NCBI GenBank assembly: GCA_947359465.1
Contig: OX375876.1
Span: forward strand, 69,384,998-69,448,997
DNA: 64,000 nucleotides
Reading direction: 5' to 3'
Source of the DNA: Metellina segmentata
Lineage: Eukaryota; Arthropoda; Arachnida; Araneae; Tetragnathidae
A program made the translations under genes and the position numbers. Below are positions 35,001-45,082 of the stretch, in pieces. Numbering within the stretch: the stretch's first letter is position 1; each line of letters opens with the position of its first letter. The notes beneath the pieces were generated by a model. The model made no database searches and was not told the DNA's origin. It saw only the letters and a list, made by a program, of their open reading frames with translations.

Positions 35001-35436
35001 GGCCCGGTGCACACATCCTGTTTTTCAACGTGCGGCACCGTTGCGGAACCGAAGCTCAACTATGCACACATAACCGTGAAATGACGCAAATACTCATTTC
35101 GCGCCATTTGCGATAAATATTCTATCAAAGAAAATGTGTTTATTTCGCTTACTTGGTGTAAAAAAAGTATATTTTGGAACAAAATAGACGTTACTGGATA
35201 CAACCATTTATTAATAATTATTTATATTCCAATTATTTATGAAAACAAGGTACTTCAGGCAGGAAAAGCGTGTGCGGCGAGCTGCGGTGTCGCGTAAAAC
35301 TGCGGAACATTTGGCACACAAGTTGAACGTGCGTCGCCGGAGGCATGTGTGCACTACTCCATTGGATCTAATGTATCTCAGACCGCACTTGCGGCAGCGG
35401 TGCTGCCCTTTGAAAACCGGATGTGTGCACCGCGCC
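35001..35436 (+). mobile_element. Harbinger-like MITE, copy B, complete
   Basis: 436 bp with inverted ends: left GGCCCGGTGCACACATCC, right reading GGCGCGGTGCACACATCC in reverse complement. Similarity extends ~45 bp inward, and it is flanked by TAA on both sides (34998-35000 and 35437-35439). A 3-bp TWA target duplication is the hallmark of PIF/Harbinger elements (established). No transposase is present, so mobilisation in trans is inferred. Open frames inside are chance. Confidence 0.7.
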
Positions 35437-35539
35437 TAAGAGGACATCCAGTAACGCAGCAAAATTATTTTGACTCAAGCTGTTGTGTTGGTAACATCGT
35501 TTCTCATTGAGTTATGCATTGGAAAAAAGTTCGAAAGCA

Positions 35540-35825
35540 ATTTAAGCAACTGGACGAGTTTTGACAGAGGCCGAATACTTGGCCTCCAAGAAGGTGGATG
35601 GTCTAATCGACGGATTGCGTAGCATACTGCTTGTAGTAATGTTACTGTTGTACGTTGTTGGCAGCGGTGGATACAACACGGCACATACCAGAGTCAACTA
35701 GGCTCAGACAGGACTAGAGAAAACTGACCGAGAGAGGATCAACGTATCGTAAGACATACGCTTACTGATCCAACAGACATTGCTGCAGACATCCAACGGG
35801 CAGTGGGAACCTCTCTCGATAAAAA
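35540..35825 (+). pseudogene. Tc1-like transposase N-terminal relic
   Basis: From 35560 the frame reads FDRGRILGLQEGGWSNRRIA, then a stop, then a readable VVRCWQRWIQHGTYQSQ and a PREDQRIVRHTLTD stretch. This is the double helix-turn-helix N-terminal region of Tc1-like transposases. An extra T at ~35560 and two internal stops break it. The DDE catalytic domain is absent downstream, where unrelated sequence begins after ~35825. No TIRs were found. Confidence 0.75.
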
Positions 35826-35917
35826 CTTGAAATGGGTCAACAATATTCAATGTATAAACCACTACTTGTGGTACACTCTGGGTAAAATTTTATAAATATT
35901 TAAAATGTTTTACGTAA

Positions 35918-36260
35918 AGGTGCGTATACATTTGCAAGCAGAACCGTCCGCGTGCTGCTCGTTAACCGATCGTTAAAATTATTTTACTACGAAATTCCAG
36001 CGATCCATGGGGAAAGAAGCAACCAGGCAGTCCTTTGTCAGCCACCGGTGATGACAATGGAGTTTGGAGTTCGAGCAGAAAGAAAAGCAACGAACTACTC
36101 AATACGCCATCCCATTCTGATCCGAGAACTCCGTTGTGTTCGTCAAAAACCGACACGAAGCGGATCGCCACGAACGGTTCACGAGCATTTCGTTTGATGC
36201 CCCAAACCCCGTCCAAATCCCGCCCCGCGAACAGTTCGTCTCGAAAATGTATACGCGCCT
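35918..36260. mobile_element. Candidate MITE
   Basis: Left 'aggtgcgtatacatttgc' and right (reverse complement) 'aggcgcgtatacattttc' are inverted. Weaker similarity continues for ~35 bp ('agaaccgtccgcg' against 'cgaactgttcgcg'). The inside is GC-richer than the surroundings and open in three overlapping frames of ~81-84 codons with no family resemblance, which is a composition effect. Target duplication is unclear. Confidence 0.55.
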
Positions 36261-36301
36261 CAACCTTACCTTTAATCTAGGTTAATAAGCCTCTCATAGT
36301 A

Positions 36302-37261
36302 CGAGGGCTGTTCAATAAAGAATGATCATAATTTTTTTAAAGGTGATTAAAAAAAATCAAGAAAAATAAAACTTTTATTGAATGTGTAGCGGGATAAGTG
36401 GATAATAAATAGCGCAATTTTTACGATCATAACGTCATTGCTGAGGTCTTGGCAGCTGGCCAAGAACGACTAGTTTTACTTTCGCCTACAACAAAAATGG
36501 GTGTGATACGCTGCACTGAAATTTTGTTAATTGAAATTTTGAAAATTTGTCCTTAAAAAGTCGTTAGCAGAAGTCTATGTGATGCTACAGGAAGATCATG
36601 GGGAGAGTGTCCTTTCCTATAGCACAGCTAGAAGATAGTTTAAAATAGTTAAAGAGGGGAAACAATCGATTGTCCAAGCAACAGAACTCTGAGTGAAAGT
36701 CTTCTTCATCACCGACACAGAAGTCGACAGTGGATGCTTCTGCTGGGAAAGTTATGATCATTTCATTTTTCAATATTTGAGTAATGTTGTACCACCACAT
36801 ACAACTGTAACTATAGAATAATATAGGTATATACTGAAAACCCTCCAATGCCACATCCATCGCAAAAGACTCCATTTGAGAGCAACAGGATGGATGCTAC
36901 ACCATGATAACGCAAGGCCGCATATTGCCAATGTTGTTGTTGAGTAACTTTAAAAAATAAATGTCACGTGTGTTCCCCATCCTCCATATAGTCCTGATTT
37001 AGCACCCCATGTGATTTTTTTCTTTCTTCGAAACACCTCCGGGGAAAGCAGTTTTTATCATCACAGGCAGTGCTAAAAGTTGAGGATGCGATTTTGAAGA
37101 ACCTGTCAAAAAATGGCTTCCAGCATTAGTTTGGATAAGAGGTGGGATAAGTGCATTGCATGTAATGAGGAGTATTTTGAGAAAGACCACCACAATTTGG
37201 AGGATTAGTACAGACAATTATTTTTTATCAATTTATGATCATTCTTTATTGAACAGCCTCG
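36302..37261 (+). mobile_element. mariner-like element relic
   Basis: Ends are inverted: left 'cgagggctgttcaataaaga' and right reading 'cgaggctgttcaataaagaa' in reverse complement. The left end follows a TA (36300-36301); the right TA is lost. The 960-bp length is short of a full mariner (~1.3 kb), consistent with a central deletion. Confidence 0.8.
36548..37208 (+). pseudogene. mariner-like transposase, degenerate
   Basis: Readable pieces include an N-terminal SLAEVYVMLQEDHGESVLSY segment near 36560 and a catalytic-region HHDNARPHIANVVVE near 36900 (second Asp at 36906). PYSPDLAP follows near 36985 and the C-terminal DKRWDKCIACNEEYFEKD near 37130, ending at a TAG at 37206. Internal stops, frame changes and a missing middle (the first catalytic Asp is not found) make it non-functional. 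The motif spacing fits mariner (DD34D-type) transposases. Confidence 0.8.
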
Positions 37262-38820
37262 AAAAATTGTAGTCAGACAAGTCTACTTTCTGAAGGTATA
37301 ACATTTTTTGCTATTTACTTTAAGACTGTTTGTTTTTTGTAAAAGTATTTAGTTGTTCATGTTTAAATGCCACTCTTCACTAACTGCAGCCATGAGGAGC
37401 TTTCTCATAAAAATAATTGTATGCGCCAAGTTTACGTCCATGCAACCTTAAACTGACTATTTTACAACACAAATGCCTTATATAGGTTAACTTACAGTTG
37501 TCTAGCCTAGGTGCTAATCAAAACTCTCTCCTATATCAACTTCACAACAAATAAACAAATTAATTTAAAAATTTAGGCTTAATATTCCCCTGATAGGTCT
37601 TTTATTAAATTATATAAAATTACTCTCAAAATTGTCTGGAACCATAATATCTTAATGAAATTTAATTTAGCTCATACCGACTTCAAGTAAAACTATTTTA
37701 GAATTAATTGAACTTCTGCTGTGTGAAAATGCAGGTATATTTGAAAATATGAAAGTAAATCTGTCCCCGATATGCACTTTCATTAAAATGTAGAAAACTC
37801 TGGACTTATAATATTGCTCGAGCTAAAGCTGAAAACAAGCCTCCCCGAAAGCATAGTGTGGAATTCTGATCAACGGAATGCCCAAGAATTCTTCTAATAG
37901 CATTTCTGAACTTCCGCTTAAACGAAGAATTAAGAACAAAATAATCCCGGAGTTTATGAAGTTGAAGGAAAAGAAAGCCTATTTCATTAATATTTTTTCC
38001 CTCAATGAAAACGTACTCGTGTACCTTATGAAGCGGATAGAACGGATAATTAGGCAGCATAAGGTATCTGCTGGAACCGAATCGATACTCCCTCCTCCTG
38101 ATTCGCTATCTTGCAGGAATTTTTGAGGTACCCAGAAAACGTGACGATATTCCCTTATCCGATCAAAAAATGTTCTTCAGCGATGGAGATTAAATTTCAG
38201 AGCGCAATATTAAAGCGCTAGATCAAACAGCGAAAGATAAAAATTGTTCTTTTCAAAAGCCTCCTAGAATTGTGAAATTCTCGCGATCAGCTTAAAAATT
38301 CTGTTAATTCGGTTGTAAATAGTACAATTATACTTACAAATGTCATGAAGGTTGAACATAGAAAAAATATAATCATTCCAAGAACACATTTGGTATTTTT
38401 AAGGCATGCAGGCTTAATTTTGTTTTAATGCCATTACAATAATTATGCTGTTAAGTTCTGCTCTGGATTGTATACAAGTATGAAATAAATATATTTTTAT
38501 TCTATTTAAAAATATGTGGTGCTTTAATTGGTGTAATGCTATTGATGGAAAAGAGTATCTGTGCATTGAGGGGCTTACACCGAATGATTAAACTTTAATT
38601 TATTAACCTAAATCAGTGGTTCATACACAAACAAACTTTTGTTTCCAATAATACCTTTCAAGATTAAAAACTTCCGCCGAACCCCTGATATTATTAAATT
38701 AAACATTGAAGCTTAGACGTGCCATAAGACTATTATTATACCATTTTTACACATATAGGGAATAAAATATATTTAGATCTATGTTAAATAGATTATAAAA
38801 CGGTTACTATGAGATATCTT
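37262..38820. other. Stretch without supported genes
   Basis: AT-rich DNA with the old repeat copy at ~37685-37800. An 82-codon open frame at 37878-38126 (Lys/Ile-rich, no motif) is not convincing as a gene. Confidence 0.5.
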
Positions 38821-38883
38821 GTCCATAAAATCTGACCAATTTTGCTAATCAGGTATCTTGTCATCAAGATGCTGCCGGTTTCT

Positions 38884-39640
38884 TATGATGACGAGATCAA
38901 GATCGGGTCAGCTTTATTTCCAATGACAGGATACCATTAAGATCGTGTCAGTTTTGCTGATGACGAGATACTGTTGAGATCGGGTCAGTTTTGCTAATGA
39001 CGAGATATCATTAAGATCAGGTCAGTTTTGCTAATGACGAGATACCATTAAAATCGGGCCAGTTTTGCTAATGACGAGATACCATTAAAATCGGGTCAGT
39101 TTTGCTAATGACGAGATATCATTAAGATCAGGTCAGTTTTGCTAAGGACGAGATACCATTAAAATTGGGTCAGTTTTGCTAATGACGAGATATCATTAAG
39201 ATCAGGTCAGTTTTGCTAAGGACGAGATACCATTAAAATTGGGTCAGTTTTGTTAATGACGAGATATCATCAAGATCAGGTCAGTTTTGCTAATGACGAG
39301 ATACCAATAAAATCGCGTCAGTTTTGCTAATGACGAGATACCATTAAAATCGGGTCAGTTTTGCTAATGACGAGATACCATTAAAATCGGGTCAGTTTTG
39401 CTAATGACGAGATACCATTAAAATCGGGTCAGTTTTGTTGATGACGAGATATCATTAAGATCAGGTCAGTTTTGCTAAGGACGAGATATCATTAAAATCG
39501 GGTCAGTTTTGCTAATGACGAGATACCATTAAAATCGGGTCAGTGTTGCTAATGACGAGATACCATTAAAATCGGGTCAGTTTTGCTGATGACGAGATAT
39601 CATTAAAATCGGGTCTGTTTTGCTAATGACGAGATACCTC
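38884..39640. repeat. 37-bp minisatellite, about 20 units
   Basis: Consensus unit 'gggtcagttttgctaatgac' + 'gagataccattaaaatc', 37 bp, repeated about 20 times without spacers. Two main variants alternate: one with 'gatacc' and 'aaaatcggg', the other with 'gatatc' and 'aagatcagg'. The first units (38830-38960) are more diverged. The array ends in 'acgagatacctcgtcgt', linking it to the GACGAGATATCTCGTC repeat family. Non-coding. Confidence 0.95.
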
Positions 39641-40249
39641 GTCGTGATAACTAAGATGGTTAAGGATTAGTGGTGACAATTTAGAGTTCTGAAATAGCGA
39701 AAAACTAGAGCTCTGAATTATAACAGACAGTAAATATTATCCATATTCTCATTGGATAATTAAATTCCATTAAATTAAAATGCTCTAAAATTGAAAAATT
39801 GCATTACAAAATCAAAATATGTTCTTTAATGTTAAAGTGAAATCTAAGCTGATTATTGGCAATTTTTGTGTAGTTTAGTGTCTGGTAATTTAATAAATAA
39901 GTTTAGTAGTAAAAAAAGTCACTCATAACTTCATGTAAATTTCGTAACTCATTTTAAATGTGTGAGTTGGAAGATTTCAATTTCACACTTGGAAATTGTG
40001 TTTAATGACTATCCTGAACTCGACAATAAACCTTTTAAATGCTGTTGCAATGAAGTTCCTTCTCCTCTCAAAGTCAGTTACTATAATTGTGAAGCTTCAA
40101 TTTGAAAGAACTGTCATTTGAAAGATCTACCAAAGAATCTTATGAAAAGTTGGTTGCTAGACTATCAGCATACAGATTCCTTATGCACATACCACGCCCC
40201 GGTTGCAATAGCGCTTTCACTAAATTAAGATAAATAACCAACCTTAATG

Positions 40250-40581
40250 GGCCGACCAACCGGTATAGTGGTTTAGGTGTTAGCCTCTAGATTGGAAGGT
40301 TACTGGTTCGAATCCGGGTCCGGGCATGGATGTTTGTAAACGTATGGTGTAGAGGCGGCTGGTGCACCTTAAATTTGTCGTGTCCGAAAGTCCTCACGTT
40401 GGGTTGGTGTGGAAGTTTGGAGAGTGGGGTGCCAGCTCAGGTGTTGCTTCGTCATCTGACCGTGGTTCAAAATTACGAGGTGTTGTCCTCGGATCTTTCC
40501 CTTAAGAGTCTGATCCCGGACCGTAGTCAATAGCCCGTTGTGTTGCTCCAGTACGACGTTAACTCAAATTACCATTACCAT
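40250..40581 (+). mobile_element. tRNA-derived SINE, full length, with 12-bp target duplication
   Basis: The head has a tRNA-like A-box region ('tatagtggtttagg', ~40264-40277) and a perfect B box GGTTCGAATCC (40305-40315). These are internal RNA polymerase III promoter elements. The body carries 'tgaccgtggttcaaaattac' and 'caatagcccgttgtgttgct', shared with copies at 2.8, 7.0 and 29.1 kb. The tail is 'attaccattacca', a short tandem repeat. The 12-mer 'ccaaccttaatg' occurs exactly at 40238-40249 and 40582-40593. It is non-autonomous and would need LINE machinery. Confidence 0.9.
40305..40315 (+). promoter_or_regulatory. Pol III B box of the SINE
   Basis: Exact match to the GGTTCGANNCC consensus, placed ~30 nt after the A-box-like sequence as in tRNA genes. 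Confidence 0.8.
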
Positions 40582-40869
40582 CCAACCTTAATGTGTAAAA
40601 GGAAATACACTTAAGAAAACATGGGCTTTTGCATGCTGCACTTGCCAATCCTGTAGTCTCAACTAAAAGGTAGTTTTGAAGCATGTATTTCAGTATATTC
40701 ACATAAAACTAGTAATTCATTTTTTTAGTGAGAGCTGTATTGAAGCCGGGGTGTGATATAACGATTGACCCTAAGAGGGGTTCATACAGATATATCCGTT
40801 TTGAATACTTGAAGCATACCCATTATGACATCTAACCAGTTTTGGTCTTAACCAATGGAACCATATATA

Positions 40870-40991
40870 CAGGGTGGTCCCGAATTCATGGTACAAACTT
40901 TAATGGTAGGTACAGGACATTGTAACAATGATTTATTGTATAGGAATGTATAGTCGCAAGTGACGCGGTGAGGCGAAAACAGGGGAAATAA
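40870..40991. repeat. Terminal inverted repeat of the DD41D element, transposase 3' side
   Basis: Starts 'cagggtggtcccgaattcat'; mirror of 42250-42371. Confidence 0.92.
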
Positions 40992-41046
40992 CGGCCGAAA
41001 GGAAAAACAAAGATTTTATTGAAAGCGTTGTTGACAAGTGTCATGT

Positions 41047-42122
41047 TTACAGTAATTGTTCAAAATTGCGTCCACCAGTATCGATACATGCTTGACAGCG
41101 TCGGTGGAGCGATTGGCGTACACGTTCAAAGATGCCTGGTATTTCACGCACATCTGCAGCAGCTACAGATAAGCGAGCGACGAGATCCTCATCTGAGTCA
41201 ACTGGAGTCTCATAAACAAGATGCTTTAGATGTCCCCATAAAAAGTAATCGAGGCTCGATAAATCGGGAGATCGGGGTGGCCAAGGGACTGGTCCACCAC
41301 GCCCAATCCATCGAGTACCAAACGTGGCATTCAGGTAATTCCGTACATCAATGCTGAAGTGTGCTGGCGCCCCATCGTGCTGAAACCACATGCGGTTACG
41401 AATGGCGATCGGAACATCATGCAGCAGTTGTGGTAACACTTCTTTCAGAAAATAAGATAGCTTCCGCCAGTGAGCCGCGTGGGTAGTAAGTATGGGCCAA
41501 TCAAAAAGTCGTTCACAATACCAGCCCACACATTAATACTGAAACGTTGTTGAAACGCATGTCGACGCGTTGCATGTGGATTATCGGTTGCCCACACATG
41601 GGAATTGTGCGCATTAAAGACACCCTCGCGTGAAAATGTCGCTTCATCTGTAAATAGCACATAATCTACGAAATCCGGCTGCAACGCACATTGCTGCATC
41701 ACCCACAGGCAGAAGTTCACGCGGCGAGGATAATCTGCCGGATTCAATGCTTGTACTTTCTGAAAATGGAAGGGGTGTAAGCGATTTTCGTTTAACACTC
41801 TGCATACAGTCTGATGACTCACACCTACGTCACGCGCAACAGTTCTTGTGCTTGACTCGGGTCTATCAGCCACAATGTTCAAGATGCTTTCTTCCAGCCT
41901 TGGAGTGCGTACAGCTCTTACTCGACCAGCGCCATGTCTGTTGACGTCGAACGCACCTGTTTCACAAAGTTGACGATGTAACCGTTGAAAAATTCTATGA
42001 TCCGGCATTCGTCGATCAGGATACTCCGCGCGATACATTCGTAACGCAGCTCTGCCGTTACCATTTGCACGGCCGTACATGTAATGCATGTCTGCTTTTT
42101 CTGCATACGTAAAGTCACCCAT
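41047..42122 (-). pseudogene. DD41D transposase (DUF4817-type N-terminus), one frame break
   Basis: A cut-and-paste transposase that would act on the enclosing 122-bp TIRs. ATG at 42122. Residues ~8-60 match the N-terminal helix-turn-helix region annotated as DUF4817 in arthropod transposases (MHYMYGRANGNGRAALRMYR...). A second DNA-binding helix region (TVARDVGVSHQTVCRVL) follows. First catalytic Asp in LFTDEATF near 41650; second in QHDGAPAHF near 41370; third in SPDLSSLDYFLWG near 41245. I count 41 residues between the last two, i.e. DD41D, the spacing of the rosa/VISITOR-type groups. A single-base indel near 41455-41465 moves the C-terminal third to another frame (first frame stops at 41445). 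The second part ends at the normal stop 41047. Otherwise about 358 codons, full length. Confidence 0.88.
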
Positions 42123-42249
42123 CGTCTACGGCAGCACAATTGTGAATGGCGCTTTTCCCTACTGCGATGCATCATGTTCAACAGCGGCTAGACATCTACT
42201 GCCCTCTACCGGCAATGATACCAACCGATCACTCCATTTCTCTTTCCTT

Positions 42250-42943
<694 letters not shown>

Positions 42944-43022
42944 AGTCGACAGGACGAATTCTCGATGAAGCCGATGTCAATAAGAAATTACTTCCAACTT
43001 GCTGTTCAATGCAGAGTTTCCC

Positions 43023-43275
43023 AGTGAGCAGCCGGACCCGAAACCTGAACTAGAGCCCAAGTCTGGACCGGAGCGCAATACTGGACGAGAGCAGCCGGAG
43101 CCCACTCCTGAACCGGATCCCAAGCCTGGACTGGAGCGTAATCTTGAACGAAAGCAGCCTGATCCTAATCCAGAACGAGATCTCAAGCCTGGACCGCAGC
43201 ACAATTCTGGATGAGAGCAGCCGGAAACCACTCATGAACCGGATTCCAAGCCTGGACCGGAGTGTAATCCTGGAC
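43023..43275 (+). repeat. Four 63-bp repeats in the gypsy A leader
   Basis: Four diverged 63-bp units ('gagcagccgga' ... 'aagcctggaccggagcg') lie between the LTR and gag. In one plus frame they encode a Pro/Glu-rich 21-residue repeat (EQPEPTPEPDPKPG type). That frame has no good ATG and a stop after the third unit, so translation is doubtful. GC content is much higher than in the rest of the element. Confidence 0.85.
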
Positions 43276-43725
43276 TAAGTGCACGAACTCTTCTTTGGGA
43301 CCACCAAGACCGGACATTTTGTGTCAAAAGACCAGAGAGGAACTCATACGATTTGTTCCAAGATGCAAAGGTAGACCACGACATTGGGGTAAGCGCCGAA
43401 CTTTTTTTTTTCTCGCGCCATTTTGCGGATGTTCAAGACAAGGGAATAGACAATGCTATTGTGATAAACTAATGAATAACATTTTGTTACACATTGTAAT
43501 AGATTTATACACTGCTATTTTGATTAACTAGTGAATAATATTTATTTCCACATTGTAACAAATCTGAGTAGCGAGTTAAATTTTTGTCGCGTATTTGTAG
43601 CATTTAATAGAATGTTGCTCTGTAATTGTAAAAATTGTTAAAATTGAGAATGACTAATATTCGGATAGTCGGGTTCCTCGGGTAAATTCCTGTCATTAAG
43701 GAGTGGAAAATATTATCAGAAAATC

Positions 43726-44685
43726 ATGGATAATTCTACATGTGTCCAAAACGGTGTGGCCTTGAATAGTATAGAAATAACCCGACCCACTGATCAAGTT
43801 GGGGAAGAGTCAAACCAAAACGGTAGCACAAATGGCAACATTCCAAATTCAAAAGTTGACCTGATAAGTTTTGATCCCACGTTAAATATGAATTGGGATT
43901 CCTGGTTAAAATTATATAAACTTACATGTGAAAGACTAAATTTAGATGAGGGTTGGCAGTTGTTGAATTTCCCTAACTACTTAAAAGGATCGGCTTTGAC
44001 ACTTTATGTCAACAATTGCCTTGCATGTACTACTTTTCCTGAAATTGTACAGATCTTTCAGGAACACTACTTCACACCGAGTAATAATTTTGGCGACTTT
44101 CAAAAATTAACATACAGTGGAAATCCCAGAGACCTCAACACATATTTCACTAAAAAAGTGGAGTTAGGAAGAAAGATAGGACTCAGTACCACCCACATAG
44201 TGGAGGGTTTATCAGTGGGTTTTACGTCCCACATAAAGGCTCTTATTCTCATTAAAGAACCCAAAACCCCTAAATAATGGCTCGAATTCGTATCAAAAAT
44301 AATTGATACGCAACAACCCGAACAAAGTAAGGGCGCAAATAGAGAATTTGCACCAAATTATCAACACCTAGCGCAACCTAGACAGAGACAACCCTTTTTT
44401 CCTTACAATGGGAGGCAAAACGGACAAGGGAATTTCAGACAAAACAATCAGGTTATGGGTCAAAGAACCCCTCAATTTCACCGAGCGTCAACACCAAGAG
44501 TACCTAGATGGCCACAAAGTCATTTCGCAGAACAATTACCACCTAGGCCTTGTCATTTTTGTGCAAATAGTGGAATTATAAATGCACTTCACTGGGGAAG
44601 TTCGTGTCCAAATAACCCTAGAAACCAACAAATTCAACAAACAACATCTAACCAAATACCTGAAGATAATCATGGTTTATATTGA
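43726..44685 (+). pseudogene. gag: Gag of gypsy A, interrupted by a stop
   Basis: Structural capsid/nucleocapsid protein. ATG at 43726. Residues ~40-180 look like a gypsy capsid (WDSWLKLYKLTCERL, FPNYLKGSALTLY, FQEHYFTPSNN). An in-frame TAA at 44275-44277 cuts it, and the same frame is open again to a TGA at 44683-44685. The second part is Gln/Asn/Arg-rich and carries a zinc-knuckle-like CHFC...HWGSSC. Its spacing is C-x2-C-x9-H-x4-C, longer than the usual C-x2-C-x4-H-x4-C. Protease follows in the same frame after the TGA. Confidence 0.8.
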
Positions 44686-45075
44686 CAACTCATAGTGCCC
44701 GGGTACTTCCAAGAAAACGCACAAAGTAAAAGGGGCACGGAAAACAAGGGGAGTTATCAAACAGTAGAAAGGTATATAATGGTAAATATTGACACGGGTT
44801 CTACTGTCAATATTATACCCCAAAACCTAGTTGAAAAATTTAATCTCTCAAAAAGTAAAGACAAGAATTTGACGATAAAACAAACGAAAGGCTTTGTAAC
44901 CGTACGGGAGTGTTGTAGTGTCTTTCTCAAAATTGGTAGTATCAGTAGAGTTGTGGAATTTCATGTCTTGAACACAACTTTAGAATATGCTATATTGGGA
45001 TTAAAAAGTTGTGGAGATTTTCAGTTGATGATCAACTGCGAAACACACACACACACAAACAATTGTACAAAATAA
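44686..45075 (+). pseudogene. Protease region of gypsy A
   Basis: Retropepsin-like aspartic protease. The active-site triad reads NIDTGSTVNII with Asp at 44791. A downstream flap/ILG-type segment (EYAILGLKSCG) lies near 44990-45025. It sits in the gag frame after a TGA, with no ATG of its own, so it would have been expressed as a fusion. The frame ends at 45073-45075, just past a (CA)n run at 45043-45056. The pol frame continues from there with a different phase, so the CA run marks the frame break. Confidence 0.75.
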
Positions 45076-45082
45076 TTACACA

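Noticed and set aside
35952..36280. Three overlapping ~81-84 codon frames on both strands
   Set aside because: They lie inside a candidate MITE with raised GC, where stop codons are scarce; no protein family resemblance.
37878..38126. 82-codon plus-strand frame starting with ATG
   Set aside because: Lys/Ile-rich without motif; length is within chance expectation for this region.
38884..39640. CRISPR-like regular array
   Set aside because: The repeats are contiguous 37-bp units with no unique spacers, in a eukaryotic context without cas genes.
40250..40340. tRNA gene
   Set aside because: Has A- and B-box-like elements but no cloverleaf that I can fold, and it continues into a SINE body with a tail and target duplications.
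42977..43231. Antisense Gly/Ser-rich open frame over the gypsy A leader
   Set aside because: By-product of the 63-bp repeat; no initiation context and no family.
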